Positions 18,581-27,367 of a DNA stretch of 64,000 nucleotides are shown in pieces (positions within the stretch are counted from its first letter, which is position 1; each line of letters opens with the position of its first letter). The position numbers and the translations under genes are program-made. This stretch comes from Bacillus pseudomycoides. Its GTDB lineage: Bacteria > Bacillota > Bacilli > Bacillales > Bacillaceae_G. A model generated the notes under the pieces. The model saw only the letters and a program-made list of their open reading frames with translations, was not told the DNA's origin and searched no databases. The stretch lies in NCBI RefSeq assembly GCF_002582035.1, contig NZ_NUQE01000088.1, forward strand, positions 26,997 to 90,996. Direction: 5' to 3'.

Positions 18581-19195
18581 TTATACATCCACAACTCCAC
18601 TCCAAATATTAACATCATTTTCATCTAAAATTACTTTTATTTGATCTTTTTCAAAGATTACAAGGTATTCAGCAGGCAATGTTAAAACTTGAACAATAGA
18701 AGGCCTTAATTCTAAAAGTTCATGTGCATAAAACGCTTCGAGCTCTTCTGTATTGTCCTCATCATTAACTGGGCCTATATACCAACCGGAATCGCCTTTT
18801 TCACAATCTTTTGTTCTCTCTAAGTAAATATCATCTAACTGCAATACATTTTTTGCAGCTACGATTTTGTCACAAAATCGTAGTAATTCCCCTTCAACTT
18901 TTAGTTGTTTTAAACAACTAACTTGTTTTAACAGGATCCATAAAGAAATCGTTAAATCATCCGTCATTTCTTCAAATGGATTCTTCGTATAATCATGTAC
19001 GATAATATGATATCCATCTTCCCTTTTATCAAGAAAGTAAATAGACCACCCAACTTGCATAGAAAAACCATCTATTAATCGATCGCTTTCTACTTCAGAT
19101 AGAAAATGAAATAGACCTTCTACCTGCACCGCAAAATACTTTTCTGCCTGAGCAATGAACATTTTATCTCCTATATTCTTAATAAACTTTTTCAC
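18581..19195 (-). CDS. Imm33/DUF2185-like immunity-type protein
   Basis: 204 residues, cytosolic. The C-terminal part (SGWYIGPVNDEDN, then ELRPSIVQVLTLPAEYLVIFE) resembles the DUF2185/Imm33 fold, while the N-terminal 110 residues are unassigned. The start is a GTG with GAGGGAG upstream. It is the last gene of the polyimmunity array in transcription order. The role as a toxin antidote is inferred from family and context only. Confidence 0.6.
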   Translation of the reverse strand: MKKFIKNIGDKMFIAQAEKYFAVQVEGLFHFLSEVESDRLIDGFSMQVGWSIYFLDKREDGYHIIVHDYTKNPFEEMTDDLTISLWILLKQVSCLKQLKVEGELLRFCDKIVAAKNVLQLDDIYLERTKDCEKGDSGWYIGPVNDEDNTEELEAFYAHELLELRPSIVQVLTLPAEYLVIFEKDQIKVILDENDVNIWSGVVDV

Positions 19196-19336
19196 CTATT
19201 TTCTCCCTCTTTTCACAAGCACTTCAATACCACTCTAAATACTAACTCTACTATAATGAGTATATTTTTAAGTGTTTCAAATGGCTATAAACACTTCCAT
19301 TCCACTCGGTCCATTTCAATAGATAACTTTCAAAAT

Positions 19337-19876
19337 TTATTGCCTCTTCAAACTTAGATTCGAAATCAATTCTTGTATACTTTCTGAAATCGTTTCAAAT
19401 GAACCGAATTCAAAATCTTCTAGTTTAACTTTTCCATCTTCATTGTCAATGACAACTAGCATTCCGTTACCTTCAATACCTATTGGTATATGATTCAATC
19501 TATCTTGATGGTTATCTTTATAGCCTTTTAACCGTTCTTTAAATGAACCGAATTCAATATTTGGCAATACAGCTTCTAATTCAATAAAATATTTTTTATA
19601 AAAACCATTTAATTCAGCAAACCAATATGAATTAAAATACTCAATAACCGTTTGATGAAACTGAACTCCCATTTCTTGTTCTAAATGGATAAAATCGTCT
19701 ATTATATTTTTTTCTATTGGTTTCCATAGAATATAGCCCTCATCATCTATTTCCCCTTCATAAAGAATGAGATTAACTTCTTCAAGAACTGGTGTTTTGA
19801 GTAGAAAATCTAGACCTTCATGTGCTAATTTTATTCTTAGCCTAAAGTATTGTTGCATTGCGTTCTTAATAGACAC
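19337..19876 (-). CDS. Syd-like (SUKH superfamily) protein, copy A
   Basis: 179 residues resembling SecY-interacting Syd proteins: ILWKPIEKN, then VQFHQTVIEYFNSYWFAELNG, IPIGIEGNGMLVVIDNEDGKV and ISESIQELI. Syd belongs to the SUKH superfamily, much used as immunity proteins. It is paralogous to the gene at 23515. The start is GTG preceded by AAGGGGAA. In this array an immunity role is more likely than secretion quality control (inference). Confidence 0.75.
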   Translation of the reverse strand: MSIKNAMQQYFRLRIKLAHEGLDFLLKTPVLEEVNLILYEGEIDDEGYILWKPIEKNIIDDFIHLEQEMGVQFHQTVIEYFNSYWFAELNGFYKKYFIELEAVLPNIEFGSFKERLKGYKDNHQDRLNHIPIGIEGNGMLVVIDNEDGKVKLEDFEFGSFETISESIQELISNLSLKRQ

Positions 19877-20058
19877 ACATATTCCCCTTTACTTCACTTA
19901 ATTGCATATTTTTATTTATTGCTTCTCTACAAACCTATCATCAAAAATGGATTTGAATTTCTTCATTAAATACCTTATGTAAATATTCTTCAAAATTAGC
20001 AGCGTCCATTCTTGTTTACCTGTATTCATTTATCTACAATACACGTAATAATTTTATA
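19877..20058 (-). pseudogene. Relic of a small gene between immunity genes
   Basis: A minus-strand fragment starts MDAANFEEYLHKVFNEEIQI and stops two codons later, resembling the N-terminus of a lost small protein. An overlapping frame reads EWTLLILKNIYIRYLMKKF. Neither is a credible intact gene. Confidence 0.4.
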
Positions 20059-20790
20059 CTACTCCTTTTTTACTAGCGCCCATATTCCATACTGATTATA
20101 AAACAATTCATCTTCTGAAAAATGTCTACACTCAGTATGTTGCAATATGAAATGAGGATTATTTTCATCTAGGCTAAATGTAGAATAGTTCGTTAAGCTA
20201 GGCTTTTCAATGAGATTATACAGACAAAAAACGTTCATTAATTCTTGAGCATATTGAGGAGTTACCTGATCTTTAAAGGTAATTACATCCGGGAATCCAA
20301 AGCAATGCATACCACATGTATAGTAAAAATCCTCTTCTTCTATGACTGTTACAAAAGCTTTGAATAATTGGACTACATCATCTGTATGATACATATCATT
20401 CCAGCTTTCAATTGTATTTGCAGTACCTGAGGATTCAACTTTCACGCCCAGTCCTCCAGCTTTTACAAGTGCATTTGCAGCATCAACTAACTTCCTTACC
20501 TTTTCAATGGAACCTCCGTCCCCAATTAAATACAGAGTTAAAGAATGTTTTCTAATAAGATCAAGGTCTTTCTCAGTAAATGAATTGTATCCTGCAATTT
20601 CAAAAGCTTCTGCTACTCGCTCATCATGTTCATATATATCAACTTCAAAAAAAATACTCGAATCCCCTAGTTTACTAATATAATTTCCAGCGAATATATA
20701 TCCCTCACTTTTTCTTACAATCGCTTCAATAAGTTCACCTCTATTCTTCCATAAACCAGGTATACATAATACAACTTTTGAACTTTCCAT
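20059..20790 (-). CDS. DUF4261-domain protein
   Basis: 243 residues, cytosolic. The central and C-terminal parts resemble DUF4261: GLGVKVESSGTANTIESW, then DFYYTCGMHCFGFPDV and a C-terminal HFSEDELFYNQYGIWAL. Proteins of this family are frequent in polymorphic-toxin neighbourhoods. TAGGGGGAGA precedes the ATG. It lies between Syd copy A and the 115-residue paralog, an arrangement partly repeated at 23.5-25.2 kb with a different middle gene. Confidence 0.7.
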   Translation of the reverse strand: MESSKVVLCIPGLWKNRGELIEAIVRKSEGYIFAGNYISKLGDSSIFFEVDIYEHDERVAEAFEIAGYNSFTEKDLDLIRKHSLTLYLIGDGGSIEKVRKLVDAANALVKAGGLGVKVESSGTANTIESWNDMYHTDDVVQLFKAFVTVIEEEDFYYTCGMHCFGFPDVITFKDQVTPQYAQELMNVFCLYNLIEKPSLTNYSTFSLDENNPHFILQHTECRHFSEDELFYNQYGIWALVKKE

Positions 20791-20899
20791 CTCATTCTCC
20801 CCCTACTCACAGCCTTATATAAAAACAAGTACAATTTCTTATCTAATTGTTTCAGTTATTCTTTTTCTTTCTTATTGCTAGTTATATATTTCAGGACTA

Positions 20900-21238
20900 C
20901 TATTCAGCAGAATCATCCTCAAACATTAAATCATCGATTTCTTCCCTATATTTTGCGATTTCTTTTGCTGCCTCAATTAAATTTTTTACCATTTTAAGTG
21001 TAATCATTTCTTCATTTTCATAAATTTCTATACGTGCTCCCATTGAAATTAGTTCTTCAACTACTCTCACTAAAGACCTCAATTGATCTGTATCATAATA
21101 ATTACATTCAATTACAGGCTTTTCTGTATTAATATCCTGTTTTATTTCACTTATAGATTTAAATGTCTTTTTTCTTAACAAAGGTATGTATTTATTAGAA
21201 GTCGAATCATTAAGAACAACTAAATTAATTGTGTTCAT
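20900..21238 (-). CDS. Immunity-locus paralog family protein, copy A
   Basis: About 112 residues: beta-rich start (NTINLVVLNDSTSNKYIPLL), KKTFKSISEIKQDI, MGARIEIYENEEMITL, and a helical acidic C-terminus ending IDDLMFEDDSAE. It is about 70% identical by eye to the gene at 24904. The start ATG at 21238 has AGGAGGAG eight bases upstream. No family was recognised. An antidote role is inferred only from the neighbourhood. Confidence 0.7.
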   Translation of the reverse strand: MNTINLVVLNDSTSNKYIPLLRKKTFKSISEIKQDINTEKPVIECNYYDTDQLRSLVRVVEELISMGARIEIYENEEMITLKMVKNLIEAAKEIAKYREEIDDLMFEDDSAE

Positions 21239-21415
21239 ATTTACCACTCCTCCTATCGCCTTTTCGTACTAAAAACAATATGTTCTTGGCAAACCTTTCC
21301 CTTCACCAATAATAAGTGCATCAGAATATTTCTATGTACATGTTTTTATATTACACACTAAAAAAATATCCGAATCTTTAAAGTCAACTCATAACTATTC
21401 ATAAATTGCACACCT

Positions 21416-21967
21416 TTATTCAGTAAGATTTTCAAGTTCCTCAGACCAAAATGTATTCTTTACTACAGCCTTGGGATCGATACGCTTTAATTCATTTTCA
21501 AACCAGATACGCACTGATTCCGGAATTTCATTATCTAAAAAAGCAAATTCACCATTTACATGAATCGCTTCATCAATTAACTTAGAAAATAATAGAAGGC
21601 TTTCCGCAAATTGATGAATGGAAGAATTAATGAAGATTTCTTTATAATTGTTGTCATGATGTAAATAGACTACCTTATTTGTTTTTTCATCAATACAAAG
21701 AGGATCCCCAGAACCAGTCGTACCTATAAACCAATAAGATTGGTAATCTATTGGCATGCCCAATTTTTGATTTACATTCTGCATTAATTCAGTTTCGTTA
21801 TCAAACTCTATAAATGGAGCAGCCGATGTTGGAAGACCAGCTTCGCTTAAAAACCTTTTCGTATCACTAGATAAATTTGTATGCTGTAACATATCTCTAT
21901 TCAATTTGTTTAATGGCCCATCTCTCTTTTCGTTCCATCTATCACAAAACTCTTTAGGTGAAATCAT
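21416..21967 (-). CDS. SUKH-4-like immunity protein, copy A
   Basis: 183 residues. The pattern FLSEAGLPTSAAPFIEFD, then FIGTTGSGDPLCIDEKTNKV and INSSIHQFAESLLLFSKLI is that of the SUKH-4 branch of SUKH immunity proteins. AATGGGGGAT precedes the ATG. It is paralogous to the next upstream gene (22028-22585), with the same module order but low identity, so the two are likely specific to different toxins. Confidence 0.78.
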   Translation of the reverse strand: MISPKEFCDRWNEKRDGPLNKLNRDMLQHTNLSSDTKRFLSEAGLPTSAAPFIEFDNETELMQNVNQKLGMPIDYQSYWFIGTTGSGDPLCIDEKTNKVVYLHHDNNYKEIFINSSIHQFAESLLLFSKLIDEAIHVNGEFAFLDNEIPESVRIWFENELKRIDPKAVVKNTFWSEELENLTE

Positions 21968-22027
21968 TTAAATCCCCCATTTCCTTTTTTCATTCCCATA
22001 ATTTACTCCTGCATATCCTGTTCATCT

Positions 22028-22585
22028 TTATATGTTCTGATCTTTATGAAAAAGATTTATTTCTTCATTCCAAAAAGTATTGTAATTCAGACAACCGCCA
22101 TCGATTCCAATGAATTTTTCAATAATAACTTCTAGCTCTTCCTTCTTACATTCTCTATTCAAATATGCATGTCTACCATTCACTTCTTTTATTCTCTTTA
22201 TAAACTCACTATACTCCAAAATACATTCAGCTAATTGTGGGATGGATTGATTTACATATACTTCTTCCATTGTTTCATGATCTATACATACGACCATCCC
22301 TGAAGGCTCTTTAATCGATAAAATATTTCCTTCACCTGTAAATCCTAAATATATATTCCTCTCATAACTTGCATCTAAATTATATTTTTCCTTTAAGCTT
22401 AATAAGCTTCCATTTTTTGTTGAGTCAAAATTCAAAAATGGTGCTGCGGATTCAGGCAATCCAGCTTTTAATAAAAAATGTTTACCTACTACAGGTATAT
22501 CTAAATTATTGAGTTTATCTTCTTCATACTGAATGAATGGATTTAATTTTTGGTTCCATCTTTTTCGAAATTCATTGGGGCTCAT
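22028..22585 (-). CDS. SUKH-4-like immunity protein, copy B
   Basis: 185 residues matching copy A in plan: FRKRWNQKLNPFI, HFLLKAGLPESAAPFLNFD, YLGFTGEGNILSI, VNQSIPQLAECILEYSEFI. The frame is open to 22663, but the upstream part overlaps the next gene. The ATG at 22585 follows AAGGAAAGG, so that start is preferred. Cytosolic immunity role by family and context. Confidence 0.75.
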   Translation of the reverse strand: MSPNEFRKRWNQKLNPFIQYEEDKLNNLDIPVVGKHFLLKAGLPESAAPFLNFDSTKNGSLLSLKEKYNLDASYERNIYLGFTGEGNILSIKEPSGMVVCIDHETMEEVYVNQSIPQLAECILEYSEFIKRIKEVNGRHAYLNRECKKEELEVIIEKFIGIDGGCLNYNTFWNEEINLFHKDQNI

Positions 22586-22625
22586 CAATTTAAACCTTTC
22601 CTTCCATGCAAATATAGCTTTTCGT

Positions 22626-22991
22626 CTAGCAATAATACTCCTCTTCCATTCTATTGAAATCAATCATTTCCCTAATCGCGAACTCAAGCCATTCCCAAAA
22701 ATCACCGAATTCCTTCCTCTGTTCAAACCCTTCCGTAGCAAAGTCATGAATCACTTGAACCTTTTGTCCTTTTCCAAATTCAAAGCAGGCAATGTCATCA
22801 TTATCATCTCTTCTAGCAAAAGGAACTAATTTTCTATTTGGATACCTTTTTTTCAAATCAAAAAAACGTCTAGTTGCTTGTGCTGATTCCATCATATACC
22901 ATAAATCAAAATCAACTAAATGCAATTCAATTGCTTTTTTATATGATTGTGGATATTCAACCCCCTCTATCTTAATAAAATAGTCTCCCAC
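22626..22991 (-). CDS. SMI1/KNR4-type (SUKH) immunity protein
   Basis: 121 residues. The segment LVPFARRDDNDDIACFEF, then VQVIHDFATEGFEQRKEF and DFWEWLEFAIREM, matches a compact SUKH fold. The start is a GTG at 22991 with a weak GCGGGAAC site. It sits in the array between SUKH-4 copy B and the Imm3-like gene. The partner toxin is not visible in the window. Confidence 0.72.
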   Translation of the reverse strand: MGDYFIKIEGVEYPQSYKKAIELHLVDFDLWYMMESAQATRRFFDLKKRYPNRKLVPFARRDDNDDIACFEFGKGQKVQVIHDFATEGFEQRKEFGDFWEWLEFAIREMIDFNRMEEEYYC

Positions 22992-23099
22992 TCAAGTTCC
23001 CGCTTTCTAATTTATTTTGTGCAAAACAAAGATAAAGCTTTTCTAATACTCGTTTACCTTCAAATACTTACTCTTCAGCACTAAAGAGAATAAATCATG

Positions 23100-23456
23100 T
23101 TATTCTACTGAAGGATTATAATCAATCTCTACTTTTTCAAGACCTTCCAATACCTTATGTATTCTGTTAGATAAATCTCTTATTTCTTCTTGTGTTAATT
23201 CCTCAATTGCATCTAGTGGGTTAAATTTGCTTAATCTCTTTGTTATCCCTTTTATATATCCAATGAAAACTTTGTCATGAGTTAACAATATTTCACCTAC
23301 AGCTGTATCAACAATTACGTCTTCTATTTCTCCGAGATTTATATACTCATAACAAGTTCTCGCAATTGCATCTCTCTGCCCTCTATTCATAGTAAAAAAA
23401 TCATTATAGGTTTCATTGATGGCTTCAAACAATTCGTTGTATTCCCAGTCTTCCAT
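23100..23456 (-). CDS. Imm3-like immunity protein
   Basis: 118 residues, largely helical and acidic: YNELFEAINETYNDFFTMNR, DAIARTCYEYINLGEIED. The pattern resembles the Imm3 family. The start at 23456 is chosen because GGAGGGACCTGAA places a site seven bases before the ATG; an ATG at 23471 overlaps that site. The assignment is by resemblance and moderately certain. Confidence 0.55.
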   Translation of the reverse strand: MEDWEYNELFEAINETYNDFFTMNRGQRDAIARTCYEYINLGEIEDVIVDTAVGEILLTHDKVFIGYIKGITKRLSKFNPLDAIEELTQEEIRDLSNRIHKVLEGLEKVEIDYNPSVE

Positions 23457-23514
23457 TTCAGGTCCCTCCATTAAGCATTAATTATCATGTTGAATTTAAA
23501 GTAATTGTATTGTT

Positions 23515-24057
23515 TTACTTTATTCTCATTTTCAAATTATTTATTAATTCAACAAGTGAATTAGTAAGCCGTTCATTTTCTTCTGTTTCAACATTCTCTA
23601 CGAATACCTGCCCTGTTTCATTATCAACCGTAATAGCCATATCTTCAGGAGAGATGAATCCCATTTGAATATATTTAAGTTGTCTTCCTTTATTTTCTTC
23701 GTATTGTTTCATTACTTGAAAAAATTCTAATAGGCTTTTACCTGGTTCTACAGGTTCAAGATTAACAAGTTGCGCACCATAAAATCCTTGCAAATTTAGA
23801 AACCAGTACGAATTAAAGTATTCTTTAATAGAAATATGAATTTTGAAACCAAGGACCTTTTCAATTTCCGAAAAATCATCTAATCTAACTTTTTCAATAG
23901 GTTTCCAATATACGTATTCTTCTTCATCCGGATGACTCAAATATAAAATAGGATCCATTTCTTCATCCCAAGGTGCTTTAGGATGCGTGCCATATTTCTC
24001 GTTCCAAAAATGCAAAAGGTTATGAAAGTACTGTTCTAATGATTCTTTAATTTCCAT
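23515..24057 (-). CDS. Syd-like (SUKH superfamily) protein, copy B
   Basis: 180 residues with the Syd pattern: LLHFWNEKYGTHPKAPWDEE near the start, VYWKPIEKV, KIHISIKEYFNSYWFLNLQG, IQMGFISPEDMAITVDNETG, and NSLVELINNLK. It is closer to canonical Syd than copy A because the N-terminal W and P residues are retained. GATGGGAGAATAAC precedes the ATG. It is probably an immunity protein here, though Syd in enterobacteria binds SecY. Confidence 0.8.
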   Translation of the reverse strand: MEIKESLEQYFHNLLHFWNEKYGTHPKAPWDEEMDPILYLSHPDEEEYVYWKPIEKVRLDDFSEIEKVLGFKIHISIKEYFNSYWFLNLQGFYGAQLVNLEPVEPGKSLLEFFQVMKQYEENKGRQLKYIQMGFISPEDMAITVDNETGQVFVENVETEENERLTNSLVELINNLKMRIK

Positions 24058-24135
24058 GTTATTCTCCCATCTAACTTAAGCAATAAACACTTGAAACCGT
24101 TTAGCAGTAGTCTAATCTTTTACCCTAAACTTATC

Positions 24136-24513
24136 TTATTTTGACAAGTCATATTCTAAGTATTCCTCATCCCATACAAGAACATGATCATCTACATGCA
24201 CGTGCCATTCAGCACCTAAAATGACACAACGAATTTGTGAAAGCAATGCAGTCCAATGTTGAACACCCTCCCATATTGCATCATCACTGTTGTCAGGTAA
24301 CCTGGTTGAACCTTCAAAGATTATATCGTCTTCCACTTGATTCTCTTGATTATATACTGTGAAATCTTCCCAGTTATATCCTTCACCCGTATTATTATAT
24401 TTCTCAATTTCTTTATCGACGGAATATTCCAAGATCAATTTATCAATAGCTTCCTGTTCAGTGCTAGTAAGCTTTTGTTTACGGTTTGCAGAATAATAAA
24501 TAGAAACACTCAT
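24136..24513 (-). CDS. Hypothetical protein of the immunity array
   Basis: 125 residues, acidic and tryptophan-rich (YNWEDFTVY, DAIWEGVQHWTALL, GAEWHVHVDDHVLVWDEE). No family was identified. Fold-like alternation of strands and single helices resembles other small antidotes. The ATG at 24513 has AAGGGGGAT upstream. It occupies the middle position of the second Syd-X-paralog block. Confidence 0.65.
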   Translation of the reverse strand: MSVSIYYSANRKQKLTSTEQEAIDKLILEYSVDKEIEKYNNTGEGYNWEDFTVYNQENQVEDDIIFEGSTRLPDNSDDAIWEGVQHWTALLSQIRCVILGAEWHVHVDDHVLVWDEEYLEYDLSK

Positions 24514-24657
24514 TTTATAATCCCCCTTAATTCGCATTATTTGAAATAACTGTAAATCCCTACTTAGAGTTTTCCAGCATTTATGATGCTTTTACTATTA
24601 TTTCTTTACATTCATCACAATTTGAAAATATTATTTTTCCCCCTACCACTCTCTTAA

Positions 24658-24903
24658 TCACTTCACTATTATTTCCATATTTTCTCTGTACCACAATACG
24701 TCTCTCATCATTTCAAAACTTTCGTTTAAAATTAAATTGATAGCTTTCGGATAAGTATTCATGCGGTTTGCATAAGGAATTAAATAAATCCCTAAACCAT
24801 GTTTAATACCTGCTCCTTAACATTTTCGTCAAACTTAACATTCTCCACATTTGCTCCTTTCCAAACTACATTTTCAGGTTTTGTACCAGTAAAATCCGCA
24901 CTA
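24658..24903 (-). pseudogene. Frameshifted relic of an immunity-like gene
   Basis: Two overlapping minus-strand frames carry the pieces ADFTGTKPENVVWKGANVEN (about 24850-24900) and IKHGLGIYLIPYANRMNTYP followed by NLILNESFEMMRDVLWYREN (24660-24800). Joined by a frameshift they look like one C-terminal region. There is no start or ribosome site. Confidence 0.5.
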
Positions 24904-25242
24904 CTATTTATCGGAATCGTCCCCAAACATTAAATTATCGATTGCTTCCCTGTATTTTGCAATCCCTTCAATTGTCTCAATTGAATTTCTTACCAGCTCA
25001 AGTGTAATCAATTCTTCATCCTCATAAATTTTTATTCTTGCTCCCATTGCAATTAACCCCTCAGCCGATTTCACTAAAGACTTTAATTGATCTGCATCAT
25101 CATAATTGCATTCAATTACAGGCTTTTCTGTTTTCATATTTTGTTTTATCTCACTTATCGATTTAGATGTTTTCTTTCTAATCAAAGGAAGATACTTATT
25201 AGAATTCGAATCATTAAGCACTACTAAATTCACAGTAACCAT
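24904..25242 (-). CDS. Immunity-locus paralog family protein, copy B
   Basis: About 112 residues, very similar to the gene at 20900: VTVNLVVLNDSNSNKYLPLI, SISEIKQNMKTEKPVIECNY, MGARIKIYEDEELITL, IDNLMFGDDSDK. Identity is high enough to imply recent duplication. GAGGGATGGCCGAT precedes the chosen ATG. Function unknown. Confidence 0.7.
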   Translation of the reverse strand: MVTVNLVVLNDSNSNKYLPLIRKKTSKSISEIKQNMKTEKPVIECNYDDADQLKSLVKSAEGLIAMGARIKIYEDEELITLELVRNSIETIEGIAKYREAIDNLMFGDDSDK

Positions 25243-25262
25243 ATCGGCCATCCCTCATCTAA

Positions 25263-25751
25263 TTAAAATTCTATTATTTCATCACTTGTTACTTGAAAAG
25301 TAGACAAAAGACTTTGTTGGATAGATTGGATTTCTTTCTTCGTAATAAAAGTAGTCTCAATGGCGCTTTCTATTACTATTTTTAAGTTCTCTTCTTTGAT
25401 CCCCTCTAACGCTTGTGGTAAATATTTTGTATTTTCTCTTGTATATGCTTTCCATGCCGTATAAGAAACTATGTCAACTAATAAAGACCATAATCTTGCA
25501 ATTCTTAACTCTTCTTCCTCTTCAGCAAATTCAGATATACTTGTACAATCTGCATTATCTATCAACTCATACAAATCATCACCAGATACTCCTTTACTTT
25601 CAACCCAAATCCAACATTTATCTAAAGCATCTCTTCCCGCTAGATATCTCTCATCATCTTTTTTTATAGTTTGAAAGACTTTTTCAGCAATAGTCAAAAT
25701 AAATGCAACCTTTACATCATCCTCTAAAGGATAGATTAAATTACGGTCCAT
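25263..25751 (-). CDS. Imm6-like immunity protein, copy A
   Basis: 162 residues, helical. It matches the Imm6 plan: VAFILTIAEKVFQTIKK, then ALDKCWIWVESKGVSGDDLY, RLWSLLVDIVSYTAWKAYT and a helical tail. CAGAGGTGGACAT precedes the ATG. A tandem paralog lies directly upstream (25928-26425). Its role would be to bind and block a cognate secreted toxin; no such toxin is encoded here. Confidence 0.72.
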   Translation of the reverse strand: MDRNLIYPLEDDVKVAFILTIAEKVFQTIKKDDERYLAGRDALDKCWIWVESKGVSGDDLYELIDNADCTSISEFAEEEEELRIARLWSLLVDIVSYTAWKAYTRENTKYLPQALEGIKEENLKIVIESAIETTFITKKEIQSIQQSLLSTFQVTSDEIIEF

Positions 25752-25927
25752 ATGTCCACCTCTGATGTAACAATTATTTATTCTATTATTATTTTCACTC
25801 CCTATAATCTACTTCCTCCATTCAATTCCTTTACAAATTTTATCCTTTATAATAAATCATATAATTTTTCAAAATGTTATTATTTCCGAATATTCGATGA
25901 TTATGTTCAAACATAGAGCTTATTGAT

Positions 25928-26425
25928 TCATCTAGTAAACAAAAAGTGCATAATATCTTCTTTTTTCAGTGTATTGCTTGTAGTCAAATAAGAAATGAAA
26001 TTTGTGGCCATATCCTTATTTGTATCTTTTATCAAATAAAAACCATCTAAAAATTGTTGTACTAAATCTTCATCTACGTTTTCAATTGGGGCTGGTAGAT
26101 ATCGTTCACCTCTATATTGATATGCTTTCCAGTCAGTAAAAGAAACTGCATCAACAATACAACCCCATACCAATTCCTGCAAAGGATCATTTTCGCTTTG
26201 CATTTGCATATACAGCCCAGAAAATTCTGTTCCATCATCCAATAAATAATAGATTTCATCCCCAGAATACCGTTTATTTTCAAACCATTCCCAACAAGCT
26301 TTCAATGCATTGGTTACATCCTCATATTCTAAAGAAGTTGATAACAGCTCAACTATGGTTTCGCTTAATCCTAATAAAAACGCAACCTGTGTGTTGGACT
26401 CTAAAGATTTAAAGGTAGCTAACAT
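25928..26425 (-). CDS. Imm6-like immunity protein, copy B
   Basis: 165 residues with the same plan as copy A: VAFLLGLSETIVELL, ALKACWEWFENKRYSGDEIY, LVWGCIVDAVSFTDWKAYQ. Sequence outside these anchor segments differs strongly, as expected for antidotes to different toxins. The ATG at 26425 has GGAGGCATATA directly upstream and is preferred over the start at 26446. Confidence 0.72.
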   Translation of the reverse strand: MLATFKSLESNTQVAFLLGLSETIVELLSTSLEYEDVTNALKACWEWFENKRYSGDEIYYLLDDGTEFSGLYMQMQSENDPLQELVWGCIVDAVSFTDWKAYQYRGERYLPAPIENVDEDLVQQFLDGFYLIKDTNKDMATNFISYLTTSNTLKKEDIMHFLFTR

Positions 26426-26503
26426 TATATGCCTCCGAATATTCAACTCTTCTTGTGTTTCAAAAATTATAGAACATCAGTAATTTCATTATTTAATCCA
26501 CTA

Positions 26504-27298
26504 TTATAATTTAAATCCATAAAAATATTTTTGGCCTCGTTCCCAGCTTTTTTTCGAGAGGCCATCTATATAGGTTACAAAATCTTTATAACTATCATTA
26601 CTAATTATTGTATGGTAATCAGCAGGTACTTTCTCTCCTGTCCAAATTGACAATAAGGATGGTATCAAATCCATTTTTAATGGTTCTTCACTATTTGCTG
26701 CTCTCATCACTCTTTCAAAAATTTTTTTTGTTAAATCCCCGGAAAACGCTAAGCTCTGATAGAAATAATACTTTTCCATATCACATTTTTTAGTATACTT
26801 AAGATAAAATTCACCGATGTCGTCTACACTTGCTTCCTCTCCGATAATATCTTGATAATTTATATAAAAATCAATTGAATCTCTTATAATCATCGAAGTA
26901 TCTGTTATTTCATCCCACTCTTCAAGTAATACTAATAAATACGGAATAATCTCCATAGAAAGCGATGTAACAGCTGCTGCTGAAAATGTATCTACTGTGT
27001 ATTCACTTGCTGAACCTAAAAATTTAAGGTTATCAGAATTTCTAATATCTTCATGTGTAGCAATAGAGCAAAAAATTCGAATACATAAATTTAATACTCG
27101 TTCATCATTCGTATGATTCATTAGTTGGACTAGCAGTTGTTTTTGTGAAAAATCACCAGCCTTAAAAAGCTCTATTAAATGTAACAAAACTTCCTTTTCC
27201 GTTTTAGCATTCAAAATACTTTCTTTCAAAACTAGGATAGATTCAACTGGTCTATCTCCATACCAAATACGATTCATTATATTTGTACTTTCAACCAA
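26504..27298 (-). CDS. Imm47-like immunity protein
   Basis: 264 residues, all-helical. PVESILVLKESILNAKTEKE, LIELFKAGDFSQKQLLVQLM, NLCIRIFCSIATHEDIRNSD and IIPYLLVLLEEWDE match the Imm47 pattern. A TTG at 27298 is chosen as start because AAGGAGG is eight bases away; the ATG three codons earlier is too close to that site. Cytosolic antidote by family. Confidence 0.75.
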   Translation of the reverse strand: MVESTNIMNRIWYGDRPVESILVLKESILNAKTEKEVLLHLIELFKAGDFSQKQLLVQLMNHTNDERVLNLCIRIFCSIATHEDIRNSDNLKFLGSASEYTVDTFSAAAVTSLSMEIIPYLLVLLEEWDEITDTSMIIRDSIDFYINYQDIIGEEASVDDIGEFYLKYTKKCDMEKYYFYQSLAFSGDLTKKIFERVMRAANSEEPLKMDLIPSLLSIWTGEKVPADYHTIISNDSYKDFVTYIDGLSKKSWERGQKYFYGFKL

Positions 27299-27367
27299 AT
27301 TTCCCATCCTCCTTGGAATGATTTATCCATATATCATTGCTAATATGAAACTCTGTTTGCTATTCTT

